Source: Posidonia oceanica
Taxonomy: Eukaryota > Streptophyta > Magnoliopsida > Alismatales > Posidoniaceae
Assembly: GCA_037176725.1 (NCBI GenBank)
Contig: JAZBRS010000026.1
Coordinates: forward strand, 150,113,501-150,177,500
DNA: 64,000 nucleotides
Direction: 5' to 3'
Shown here piece by piece: positions 20,337 through 31,582 of this stretch (position 1 is its first letter; the number at the start of each line of letters is the position of its first letter). The translations under genes were made by a program, and so were the position numbers. The notes beneath the pieces are model-generated. The model had not been told where the DNA came from. It was given only the letters and a program-made list of their open reading frames with translations, and made no database searches.

Positions 20337-23002
20337 ATGGAGGTTGGGCCTTCTGGATCGTTGTCATAGGGCCAGAACTCGGGCAATGGTTCATCATTCT
20401 CGTTCTCGCCCGCATCATCCTTCTCTCCATATGCAATAAGTTCCGAGAGGATCTCTTTCTCAAAAGTAGGGTTTGTGATATCGAAAGAGTGTATATGTTC
20501 CACCGCTTGGCTTTGGTGACGCTTCAGGATGGTCACGCTTACTCGAGTGTTCTTGTAACCTCGGTGCGCGACCTCCGTCCTGGCAACTTCCTCTGCCTGC
20601 TCTGGCCTGACTGACTCTACTAAGCGCTCTGTTGCTGACTCTACTGATGGCCCTGCTGATTCTGTCAATGACACTGCTGATGGCCCTGCTACTGAGGCTG
20701 CTGATAACTCTGTTACTGATGCTGCTTTCAACTCTGTTACTGCCTGGACTGTTGGTTCAGTTGCTGCTTGTGCTGCTAATGCTTCCTCCCTTGCATCCTC
20801 TAGTGTACTTGCGGAGGGTATGCTGGATTGGTAGCTGATTTGGGCACTACCGCTTGCTGTACTGCCTGAGTGGGGCATGTGCTGCACAAACCACCTAGAC
20901 CCGCCTTGTGGTTGTAGAGTGATGAGCTCATCTGGTCTAGTGGAGTCCGCCGCTGCTGAGTCTTCTTCCAAGACCATGATAGAGGCATGGTCTTCCTGCG
21001 AGGGAGGGTCCGTAACCACGGCTTTCCCTTTCCTTTCAACAGTTTGGTACTCTGCTAGGTCCTCTACTAGCGACTTGAGCTGTTCCTGGTATAGTAGCTC
21101 TAAGTCTCCCATCCATGAATCGACCTGGGCTTCTACTGCCACTCCTTCCTCCTCATCCGAGGGTGAGTCGACGTAGTAGGCGCCGGGGGCCTGCGGCTCT
21201 GGCCTGACTGCTAGATGTACTACTGCCCTGGATGTTTGCATTGTCTGACCCGCAGGCGCGCCTGATTGCGGCGGCTTCAAGATCGGAGATCCAAACAGAT
21301 TGGTCAGTGGGGCCGCAGATGGGTGCGCTGCCAAGGTCCCTGCTGCAGTTGGAGGGTAGGCAAAGGTGCTCTTCTGAGGACCCAATGGTTGGGAGGCTGC
21401 GTTGCTCAACTGGACCTCTGCATCTAGTAGTGATAGTGAGGGTGCAGCCTTTGATGCCATGGGGGCCTGCCACAAGGGTTGCTGTTTTGCGGCAGGAAGA
21501 TGTGTAGCGGTCGGTGCCGGCTGCATTCTCTGTGATGCGGCTGTTGAAGTGGGCCAAGTCGTGCTGCTGGCTAAACTGGCTGACTGCCCCTCCAGAGAGG
21601 GTGACAACTGTACTGATGCGACTGTGACCGCAGGTAGACTGGCTGACTGTGCCTGAAGGGGTGTCCCTGATTTCTACGCTGCTGCTGCTGCTTATGCTTG
21701 TGATGCTGATGTGGCTGCAGAAATGTGAAAGCTTGTCAGTCGTGCCACAGGGCTTGCTAAGTTGGCTGCTGTATCTGTTGAGGGTAGGGCCAAACAAACC
21801 GACCAGGGTGCCTTCGAGCTGATCAGAGCTTTGCCACCAGTTTGGACTGCCTCTACTGCGCCAGACTGCTCCTCATCCGAGTAGTAGTCCTCAATGCAGA
21901 CCCAGTCTTCTGCCGACACCACGGCTTGACCATCAATTGAACCCAGAATACCTGCACTGGTGAAGTTAGTGAGGTCCCTAGGGATGACCGTCTTCTGATT
22001 CTTCAGTTGAAAGCAGTCATCTTCGTTGGGCTTAGGCTCGTAACTGAGGCCTTCTGATTTTCTCCGCTCCTCTGCTACGATCGGCTCTGCGATCCCCTGG
22101 TCGTGACGCCCGAGCGGTATGCCTTTAATGTAACCCCATCTGTGACAGACATTCTCGACCATTCGAAAGGGGTTATTGTGAATGGCCAAAGAGTTGACGC
22201 GTTCAAGATCAAGAATGAAGTTAACTGGCTCACACCGGTTAACGTGATACAAAGCATCGGAAGTTTCAGGGTCAAAGGGGATGGTTTGTGAAGAGACGAG
22301 AGAGACTGCCTCGATCTGCTCCTTCTCAAAGTTCTCCGCCATGACGACAATGACATCGTCGCCGCGGTAGTACTTTATCATGCGATAGAGGGTCGAGGAG
22401 AGGACCTGATGCTTGTGGAGCCAAAGGCGCCCAAGCAGGAAGTTAAAATTTGGCTTCAAGTCGACGACATAGAACTCTACATCGAATACGACCGGGCCAA
22501 TGGCAAGAGGAATAATCAAGATCCCTAGAGCATCATGGTGGGTATTGTCAAAAGCTGTCATTCCTTTTATAGCTGGTGTGATATCCTCAGCTTTGAATCT
22601 GAGCTTTGTTGTAGTACACAAGGGGCAAACATTAAGGCCTGACCCATTATCAACCAACGTATGGGGAATGCGAAAGTTTTTGAACTGAACCGTGACGAAC
22701 AAGGGTTGGTTGTAATTAATCCCCGCCGGAGGCAGTTCATCACTAGTAAAAGAGATGATCTGAGGCTCCGCAATCATCCCTACCATGCTTTCCAAGGCTG
22801 AAGGGTCAATAGTCTGGGACACATGGGCAGCTTGGAACATGCGAAGAAAAGCTTTACGGTGTTCGGCAGAGGTGTGTATCTGGTCCCAAATGGAAATGTC
22901 GGCTTTAACCTTCTTAAGCTGAGAGGTAATGTCAACCTTAGGTTGGTTCTTCTTGGCAGTAGGAGGGGTGGCTTTGGTGGCAAATTCTAAAGGGACAGTC
23001 AC
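20337..23002 (-). pseudogene. A1 protease and long acidic/Ser-Gln linker
   Basis: The retropepsin-like part has LVDNGSGLNVCPL near 22640-22655 (catalytic Asp in a DNG context, as is usual in Tat elements), preceded by SDELPPAGINYNQPLFVTVQ and followed by NFNFLLGRLWLHKHQV. Downstream comes a linker of about 560 residues rich in Ser, Ala, Gln and Pro, with an acidic patch (DSPSDEEE) and conserved EKEILSELIAYGE near its end. In classical Ogre this part of the element carries an intron; here the frame runs through, apart from TAA at 21692 and a TAG just below it. Confidence 0.8.
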
Positions 23003-25868
23003 AGGGGATTGGCTATAGGCCTGGCTTGCTATAGGTTAGGCAGGGGTTTGGCCTACTACGGCTTGGCTAGAGGCTTGGTCCGCTATGGGTTGGTTAGAGG
23101 GTGGGGTCAGGCCTTAATGTTTGCCCCTTCTGGATAGTTTGGCCTAACTGCCAGTGCTGGGGGTCTGTAGATCCTCCCCGATCGCATTACTTCTGCACAC
23201 ATTTCTATGGCGTAGCTGTATGGTACGCGATGGGTGTCCTGAGTTAAATCAATAACCACAGGAGCACGTGCTACGAGCACAAGAGGGGCTGCAAGGGCGC
23301 CTATTGGATACTGGGGAGAGAGGTAAGGTTGTTGGGGAGGGAAGGCAAGGGTTGGCTGAGGTCTGCCTAAAAGGTGTACAGGGGATGCTAACTGAGGCCG
23401 CCCTAAGAGATGGACAGGGGATCTAGGCTGGGCCCTAGCTAGGAGGTGTACAGGGGGTTGAGCCTAAGGAAGCACAGCGGGGGGTGAGAAGGAGCGTTCC
23501 GGCCTGGCACGTGGTCGGATCATGTGAACTCCCGACTCGGAGCCGGCATCAGTCACAAGATAAAGATCAACAGGAAAGGGCTCAGAGATATCAGAGATGA
23601 GCTCAGAAGGGTCTACTACGGATGTAATAGGCTCAGCAGGGAAAAGAGAGTGAATTCCTGAGGTTCCCGTACCTCTCGGATAAGAGTGCTCTAGTAGAGG
23701 TTGGCGAACAATGCTGGAATGAGGAGGAACAGATGAATGAGCAGATGCATGAGTGGGTGTATGAGTGGATGCCTCGTGAGTGTCAATCACAATCGTTCCC
23801 AATTCGATCAAGTCCTGAATAGTATTTCGCAGGGTGAAGCAATTGTCTGTCGAATGCCCGACGCTTTGATGGAAATTGCAAAAGAGGTTCGCCTTATACT
23901 AATGCGGCAAGGGATTTGGGGGCCGGCGAACCTCCGGGAATCTTAGGAGCGATGCAACTTTCGGTAAGATGGCCGTCAGCAATTCCACCAGTGGGGCGAA
24001 CTTCCGCTTCTCAGTGGGTGGCCGTATTTGCCTTAGGTATGGGCCTTACTGAACCAGTGCGGCGGGATAGACCAGTCGAGCGGTGGTGGTGATCTATGGT
24101 GTGGGTGGATTCCTAGGTGTAGGAGCATACATCGTCTGAGCTGGGGCAGGCCGAGATGGCAGGTGAACAGGCGCAGCAGGGGAATCGACGAATGCAACAG
24201 CGGTCTTCAGAGAGTCTTTCTTCTTGGGACAATTGTTGCTGCTACTGCTGTTGGCACTGTTACTACTGGTCGCAGCCTGCTTAGCGAACACAGAGAGAGT
24301 AGGGAAGTTGCCACTCCGCAACGAACTCTCCATGTGTGCTCCAGCTCGGATTAGTGCTGCAAAAGTAGTGACAGGTTGAATGCTAAGCAGAGCCCCGAGA
24401 GATGGCTGTACCCCTTTGATAACGATCTCAATAGACTCCTCGTCAGAGGGTCTATCTCAGACTTGTGAAGCAAGGGTACGCCAGCGGCCGACGTACTCCC
24501 CAAACAGCTCGCTGGGATTCTGCTTGGTTGCGACCAGGTCCGCGTGCTTTGGGACCAGGTCGAGGTTGAAGGAATATTGTTCCAGGAACGCCTGACTGAG
24601 GTTGTTCCAAGTCTTGATGGCTGACATATCAAGCAAGGTGAACCACTTGAGTGCCAGCCCAGTCAAGCTCTTTTGGAACAAGCGGATCAGCAACCTCTCG
24701 TCAGCCTGGAGCTGAGCGAGATCACCGTAATACGCCTTCAGATGTGCTATGGGACAGCCCCTACCATTATATTTGTCGAAGTCTGGGATTTTAAACTTCA
24801 GAGGGAGTACCACCTCTGGAAAGCAATAGAGGTCCCGGAACTGGTAGGTCTAGTGCTCAGTACCCTGCACTAGTCGTAGTGCCTTCTCCAAGACGTCCAT
24901 CCTATTATTGATGGGGTTTGGATTTGCTGCCGCAAGAGAGGGATCGACAGGGGTAGCGAGCACATACGCTGAGTGGGTCACACCTAAGTGCTCCTCCGCA
25001 TCTACCATAGCGTCGGCTGGTGGAGCAACAAGATGGCCGGTGTATCCGTGCACTGGAATAGTGTATGCTGGAATGTATGCAGGATTCTAGACCTAATGCA
25101 GGGGAGGAGGATAAATGACATGTTGTGCAGTGGAAGGTGTAGTGTGCTGGAGCATCAGTTGCTGCCCAGGCGGGGTGCCAGACAGTGAGCCAGTGGGGTA
25201 CTGTGCTCCAACCAGCCCGAAGGACTGGCCACCAGGGGGCGGAGGTGCATGCTGTGCTATGTGTTGTGCTGTGGGAGGCGGCAATCGGGCCCCCATCGTC
25301 GGAACCGTGAGCAGTTGAGACGATGGTCTAGGCGGAGGTGTAGTGGCAAATGTATGATATGCAGGAACTGGCCGCAGGGGAACCTCAGGAGCGACAGGAG
25401 TGAAGGAGGGACGAACCGATAGAGCCATGCCCTGTAGTCTCTGGGCGAGCTCCATCAAGTGCTGGTACTGTGCCTCAGGCTTCCCATCAGCGGGAACGCT
25501 GAAGTGCAGTGCCGGCGAGGGATGAGAAGCAAGTGGCACGGACACAGACTGTCTGGGAGAAACAGGTCCTACAGCAAGACTCGCAGTAGTGGCAGAAGGG
25601 GCATCAATGGTGACGTATCCCTAGGATGGAGGGGTCAAAGGCGTCTCCGGAACGCGAGTGATGGTCACCAAGATGGACTCGGTAATTGGATCCGGAGGGG
25701 TGGATGTTTGCCAATGCCTCGGGACGAACTGGGATACCAGAGGCATCAGGGGGGAAACCCTGGCGTCACAGGAGGCATAAAGGGAACTGAAGGGGCAATC
25801 GGAGGGGTCGAAGCGGAAACTCCCTCCGTGACAAGAGTAAGAAGAGGCTCACTAACGTACTGGGCCAT
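23003..25868 (-). pseudogene. A1 gag
   Basis: Forms the particle and binds RNA. It starts MAQYVSEPLLTL at 25868, the start shared by A2 (57730) and B (39832). The N-terminal third is Pro/Gln-rich (FSVPADGKPEAQYQHLMELA). The capsid-like core has KFKIPDFDKYNGRGCPIAHL, LLIRLFQKSLTG, WFTLLDMSAIKTW and FGEYVGRWRTLASQV. A zinc-knuckle-like motif CNFHQSVGHSTDNC lies near 23840-23885. Many in-frame stops are present, including TAG at 25620, two near 25090, and others near 24850, 24094 and 23464, plus TAA near 24051. A2 has CAG or TGG at most of these. A frameshift lies near 25750 and another near 23050. Confidence 0.85.
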
Positions 25869-27176
25869 TGTTGACCGAGAGTGCGTGAGGATAGGGCTGC
25901 GATAGGGAGAAAGAGGATGAGTCCTAGTAGGAGCTATCGTCGCAAAAGCAGATAACTCAGAAGGGAATGGTCGCGAACAAAGGTCGCAACAGGGGTGTCA
26001 GTAGGGGACAGTACTCAAGCTCCAGCAAGGGAACTCGCTCACCGATCTCTGCTGACACAAACAGAAACAAACAGGGATTAAAAACTGAAAGAAAGATGCA
26101 AATGTGTTAAGTTAGTGGCATGAATGATATGTATGCTTTCTAGCATGCTCTCCCACACCAATCTAGTGTATCCTAGTAAGTAGCCTACTTTGGGTACTCA
26201 CAGGTGTACGGGTCACCAACTCAGGTTAGAAAAAATAGGTCCCCTATCCAAATCCTAGCCAAAGCTCAAGTAATAATAGGGTGGTGCGTTGGTGGCCCTG
26301 ACCCCGCCAAAGCGTGGGTAGTACCCTCCACTAGCACCGACATGACCCCTGGACAAGGGGGGACGACCAACTGACTTGGGCCACACCAAAAGCAGTGGAA
26401 CAAGAAGTCGGGACCATCCTTCGCAGACTAATAGGTGGACTCAGATGAGAGGATGCATGCCCTATATGATGCTTATGCAAATGATTAGAGTTTTTTATCT
26501 TGCATATTTTATTAACTCAAAAGGGGTGCAGGTTTGTTGAGGTTTCTAGTTGCTCCTAGAACTTCTTTTTACTTGCCATTTTTAGTTAGCCACAGGGAAA
26601 GCAATCAGTCTCTATCCTCGACATGGCATGTGCAAAAGGGAAGAAAATCAACCAGATATGGTAGGCAAACAACATACATCACTGCAAAAGGCAAGTGCAT
26701 GGCATGTGCAGGTGTTTGTGAGCATAATAGTGAAGGGAAAGCATTCATCATATCAAAAGGCATATATACAGGGCATGTGCGTGTGTAGTGGCATAGCAAG
26801 TGTGTAAAAGAAACATTCAGCACTCAAAAAGCATGTATTGTTGCCAAGCAAGTATGTAGGCATGCATTATGCGAGAAATAAAGCAGTAATAAGCCAATAG
26901 GTAAAGAGAGTAAAGACAGGTAAGCAGTAAAGCAAATAGGAGCAGAGCAAAGGATAGAGCAAGCAAACAAGCAAGAGAGTCAAAGCAGACAAAGCAGAGC
27001 AAATAACAAAGCAAGCTAAGGCAAAGCAGGTGCACAACCTAAGCAGAGTTGCCACAATGTGACTCGCTAGGAGTTGGCACAGAGGAGCAAACAAAATAGG
27101 CAAACAAAACGCAGAGGCAGACAAAGACGCAAAATACAAGCGAGGAAAAGCCAAAAGCGAAAGCTGGAGTCTAGTA
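25869..27176 (-). other. A1 leader (5' untranslated region)
   Basis: Between the PBS and the gag ATG. It contains a lysine/glutamine-biased but featureless stretch and GCATGTGCATGG-type motifs at 26530-26870, which also occur in the leaders of B and A2. The shared leader would be expected to hold dimerisation and packaging signals, but I cannot point to them. Confidence 0.5.
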
Positions 27177-27194
27177 TCCCCAGCGGAGTCGCCA
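27177..27194 (-). promoter_or_regulatory. A1 primer-binding site (tRNA-Arg)
   Basis: The minus strand reads TGGCGACTCCGCTGGGGA, one base after the LTR end. It is complementary to TCCCCAGCGGAGTCG-CCA, which I recognise as the 3' end of a plant tRNA-Arg. tRNA-Arg priming is typical of Ogre-type elements. Confidence 0.8.
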
Positions 27195-27879
27195 CTGTAG
27201 TAATCCCAGTGTTCAGATCGTCTATGCACACTGTCAAAGCTCGTGTGCACCGATCAGAATCAGGTTCACTATTAGCGGCTGTGTCCGAGAAGGAAGACTT
27301 AACTCGAAAACACTTAAAAAGAGAAAAAAGGAAAGAAAAGAAGAAGATAAGACAAATCAGAGTCACCACCGTGTCTATTAAGTCGGGAGACAAGGAAAAC
27401 TAGGGAAATGTGTGAATAAACACGCAAAACCAAGCAAAAGATGCAATGTGATGCAATGCAAAAGAAAAGAGATGCAAATGATGTGACTCATGCCTAGGAT
27501 AAGGGCAATATGGTCATTGCGGGCCAAGAGAAAGGGCAAGGACTCCTGTTACGTGTAGGGAAGGTGTTAGGCACCCCCGACAAGCCCGAGAATCGATCTT
27601 TCTAGGCTTACGCTCGCATACGCAGGGAAATGCATACTTTGAATGCCTAAGTGCCATGAATGCCTAATTAGATGCTCATAGGTGTGCTCTAAGTGACGAA
27701 ATGCGTGCAAGGAATTAAACGTGCAATCTAAGTGCTCAACAACGCTATTTGTGTTCCGAACCAGGCGAACCCTAATCCGTGAGAACTCCAGGCAGTAAGC
27801 ATCACTGCCCTAAATGCAAATGCAGGCGATAAAACAAAACAGCGGTAAAACCAGGCAATGCAAGCGACATGCAAAGGAA

Positions 27880-28130
27880 AACAACGTCAAACATGTAAAA
27901 CGGTGCAAGAAATAAAACGAACATGCAAAACGGTGCAAGAAACAAAGCGGGTATGCAAAACAGTGCAAGAAACAAAGCAGGCATGTAAAACGGTGCAAGA
28001 AACAAAGCAGGCATGCAAAACGGTGCAAGAAACAAAGCGGGCATGCAAAACGGTGCAAGAAATAAAGCAAGCACACAAAACGGTGCAAAAGCAAGCAAAA
28101 ACAGGCGATGCAAGTGTGGAAACAAAACAT
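27880..28130 (-). repeat. 30-bp LTR minisatellite, short version
   Basis: About eight copies of CAAAACGGTGCAAGAAACAA plus AGCGGGCATG. It is the reverse complement of the array in the A2 LTR at 54585-55560, which has about 32 copies. Confidence 0.85.
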
Positions 28131-28839
28131 CGTAAAAATCGTGCAATACAGATGTAAAAACATGCAAAGGGGAAGAGTAAGAGAAGTAAGGAGAGGTAAG
28201 CGGTGTAAGTGTGAAAACAAATACTGCTTAAGGACCACACAATGCAGGTGTGAAGACTTATAAGGGGGAAAGGAAGCAAGCAGAGGGATCACCACTATCC
28301 TGTGACTGTTTCCCACTAAACCGTCCCACGATGTGTCTCGCACGCTGCCAAAAGCTCGTGGTGCAATCAGATTGTGGAAAAGGAGAAAGAAGGTTGCGAT
28401 CAATAGTGAATCCAAGGAAAACACAACCCAAAGAGACTAAGAGTTCGCGAAAAGAGGAAATAGAGTGGATAGGCAAGAGGGGAGGCCTAATCTACATGCA
28501 TGGAAAACGTGGTGCAAAAAACAGTGCATGCAATGCAAGTGATATGCAACAAAGTGCTATGCAGTGGTTCAGAAAGACTTAACTTGGAGATCTGAGGCCT
28601 GATCAGAGGTAAACTTGGTCAGCATGGGAGTCTGCTCCACCAGGGTGGTCTAGGTAACTTGGCTGCGAAGATCCGGTGGTCCGATCGGACGTTGTACAAG
28701 CCTCAAGATCAGAAGACCCAAGAACCTGGGAAAAGAAGGGATCTAAGTGCAAAAAGGTCCTAGGTGTGTGCAGAACAGGGCCTCTCACATACAAGGGAGC
28801 TAAAAATGCTTAAAAGTGTGCTAAAATGTTAAGTGCAAT

Positions 28840-29880
28840 GAGGTATGGGTGCAATGCATGAAAAAATGCAAGAAAAGGATCTAAATGTGATTAAAATGCA
28901 AACCTAGGGACCTAGATGCAATGATTTTGAAAAGTTAGGGACCTATATGCAATGTTTTTGAAAACCTAGGGACCTGGATGTAATGATTTTAAAAAGTTAG
29001 AGACTTGGATGCAACTAAATGCAAAACCAGGGACCTAAATGCAATGTTTTGAAAACCTGGGGACCTAAATGCAATATTTTTGAAAACCTAGGGGTCTGGA
29101 TGCAATGTTTTTGAAAACCTGAGGGTCTAGATGCAATGTTTTTGAAAACCTGGGGGTCTGGATGCAATAAAAACAAGTTTTTGGATTTTTTAATAATGCA
29201 ATAAGGTTTTAAAAGGGATTAAATGAAATCTGGATGGACTAAGGACCTAAATGCAAATGCAAAGAAATGCAGGGTCTGAAATGCAATGCAATATAGAAAA
29301 ATTCAATTTAAATGAATGCTGTGAATGCATGTAGAGGACTAAAATGCAATTTAAAAAATACTGGGGCTAAAATGCAATTTAATATGGTAAAGTATGCAAT
29401 TAAATGATTTTCCTAACATGCAGAGGACTGGAAAGCAATAATAAAATAAAACAGGATAAAAGTGCAATGCGATATGGTAAAATAAGAGATTAAATGAATT
29501 TAACAACTGGACAGAGGATTGATTTGCAAATAAAATAAACAGCAGGACTTAAGAGCAATGTAATAAGGTAAAAATAGGCATTTAAATGACATTTATCAAC
29601 TGGAGGACTTAGATGTAAAATAAATAAATTGCTGGGCTAAAAACTAAGAGATAGAAAAGTATTTTGAACTACAGTAGGATCAACATGCAATAAAAATAAA
29701 TAACAGGACTGAAACTAAAGAAAAACAAAAAGCTTTGAACTGTAGAGGACTAACATGCAATAAAAATAAATAGCTGGGCTAAAAGTAAATGATATCAGAA
29801 GTTTTTTAAACTACAGCAGGACTAACATGCAAATAAAAGAAACTACATATTTTTCAAGCAATGTTATATAGTTTTTATTC
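28840..29880 (-). repeat. Degenerate short-period repeats in A1 5' LTR
   Basis: Units of about 30-60 bp built on GGGACCTGGATGCAATG and TTTTGAAAACC at 28900-29170, then units of about 100 bp with ACTAACATGCAATAAAAATAA at 29400-29850. The A2 LTR carries counterparts at 53430-54230. Confidence 0.6.
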
Positions 29881-29890
29881 AGAATTAAAT

Positions 29891-31580
29891 CAAACATAAA
29901 CTGTCGGGCGATTGCCGAATGGATGCATGATTCAAGCAGACAAATGCAAATGCAACATACAATGCAATGAATGGTCCATATGCTAGGTTAGGCCGGTGGG
30001 GTACGGTTGGTCCCAAACCATTTGGACATATGCAAAATGAATGAATGCAATTTGTTGTGGTCAAGTGTTTTCCGTCTTCAAGTGTGACCAGCACTCTCGA
30101 GAAAGGACCGTCGTCCCACAACTTGATTTGGCAAGTAAAGAGGTTCCATGATTAAAGAACCGGGTGAGGGAGTGAACCCTTCATTTGCCAAACCGAGGTT
30201 TACCTTTTAGTCAAAGTGGGTGTGCCTTTGCACACTATATGAGCCTCTTAGGCGTGAGCTCATTCTTTATGTTGAGATGTATACCTGCACACTTAACAAA
30301 AGATGTTAGTAATCACAGGTGAACCTTTCTCAGTTCCTAGGAAGATTGACTAAGTTATACTTGTATAGGAGATAAAGTAATCCCTTAATCAACATGCTTG
30401 AGAACTAAGTGGAGGGAATTAGTCTTGGCCTCAGCTGAGAGATGGAAAATCGGAGCCCAGTAGACGCCGATTGTGAGTCATCCGTAGATGCTCTAAAGAT
30501 TATTGCGGAAGCAATGTCTTTGTTGAAAAAACGCACCCAAGCCATGAGACACGCTTGAGTAGGACATTGACTCCAAATCTGGGTGAGTTGATAGTTGCAT
30601 CATCAGCCAGACTAATTCCAATTTTCCCTACTTACTAAGTTTTCACTTATATGTAGGGTGGATGGTACTTTTTTTTGGTTGGTTTTCTTGGATTTTCTAA
30701 TTATTTTTTGAATTTTTAGACTTTCTGATTTTTTTGGTATTTTGGGATTTCTGAATTTTGGATTTTGGGTTTTCTGATTTTTTGGTAGTTTTTGGATTTT
30801 CTGATTTTTTGGTAGTTTTTGGATTGATGAGTGCAATCACAACCTTCTTACTTAAAGACCTTGTAGTATTGCCTTATATTATCTAGGACGAGAGAACTTT
30901 CCCTTCTAACATGCCTTATCTTTTGAGACCTTAGGACCTCTCACTAGCCTTAGTTTGATTGTTGTCTCCTTCATTTAATCAGTCTCTGAATTTCTAGGAT
31001 TTCCTGCCCCTTGTCTGTAGGTGTGATAGGTGGAGGAGGTTTGAAGTGTAGTAAGCTCTCGACTTTGGCTCAGGTCTTGAATTCTGCTTGCCTTTCTTTG
31101 GTCCTAATGCGCCTATTCATTTTCTAATGTTTTCTCTTTTTCCAGATAGTTTTCTGTGCTACCCTTTTTTCACTCTTTGGACAGCTCTTTGCTGACCTCT
31201 TTTATTGTCTTCTCTTTTCTTTTGTTTTTTTCTCACTTGGATAGCTTCTTTGTTGCCTTCTTTCCTCTCTTATTTGGGCAGTTTTTGCTACCATCTTTTC
31301 TAGACGCTTTCTAAGTTAATTGGCAAGTGGTTCGTACCATAAGCCTCTGCTCCGAGCTTGCCTTTCTCTTACCTCCCTGTGCAGGTGTATGTGCAGACAG
31401 GACAAGGTTGAGGTTACCCTAGTTGTTCAGTTCCTTTTCTATTTAGGATGCAACTTTCTTCCTTTGGCTAGGACTTGGTCTTTGGTTCCTTTCTTGACTT
31501 TGACATGCTAATTAAGGGTGTATTGTATGTAACTCCCACGGATCTAAAGATGCCTTTAGGTTGTTACAACCAGTGGTTGG
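29891..31580. other. Unassigned sequence between A1 and element C
   Basis: No gene recognised. 30650-30830 is T-rich with tandem TTTTTTGGTAGTTTTTGGAT-like units. 31100-31320 is pyrimidine-rich. The part nearest 31580 probably continues the lysine-rich 3' portion of the element C gag region on the minus strand. I see no LTR end or target duplication, so the junction that removed the rest of the A1 LTR and the pol of element C is probably a deletion breakpoint in here. Confidence 0.4.
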
Positions 31581-31582
31581 AC

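Larger units (their letters stand above)
10388..29890 (-). mobile_element. Element A1: Tat-lineage Ty3 retrotransposon, decayed
   Basis: Order on the minus strand: truncated 5' LTR (27196 to about 29890), PBS for tRNA-Arg, leader, gag, protease, acidic/Ser-rich linker, reverse transcriptase, RNase H, second RNase H, integrase, an extra DUF7745/PMD-like gene, a hairpin array, a polypurine tract, and the 3' LTR (10388-12250). The second RNase H, the tRNA-Arg primer and the long 3' region with tandem repeats are hallmarks of the Tat lineage (Ogre, Retand). The two LTRs overlap only over their last ~600 bp, where I count roughly 30 differences, almost all transitions, so this is an old insertion. 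If both LTRs were once 6.1 kb, as in the related copy at 50161, the element was about 27 kb. Unlike classical Ogre, no extra ORF is seen before gag. Confidence 0.85.
27196..29890 (-). repeat. A1 5' LTR, truncated
   Basis: Ends GGGATTACTACA at 27196 on the minus strand. Similarity to the A2 LTR runs up from there: 27196-27800 to 56250-55640, the 30-bp array at 27880-28130 to 54585-55560, 28560-28640 to 54440-54540, and ATGCAATGTTTTTGAAAACC-type repeats at 28850-29180 to 53900-54200. It stops matching at about 29890, near the counterpart of 53430. The first ~3.3 kb of the LTR is absent. Confidence 0.75.

Noticed and set aside
20225..21797. Plus-strand and alternative minus-strand frames over the A1 linker as separate genes
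   Set aside because: The minus-strand frame homologous to A2 explains the region; the others are composition-driven shadows.
28250..28582. 110-codon plus-strand frame in the A1 5' LTR
   Set aside because: Low-complexity basic peptide inside LTR sequence with a counterpart in the A2 LTR that is not open in the same frame.
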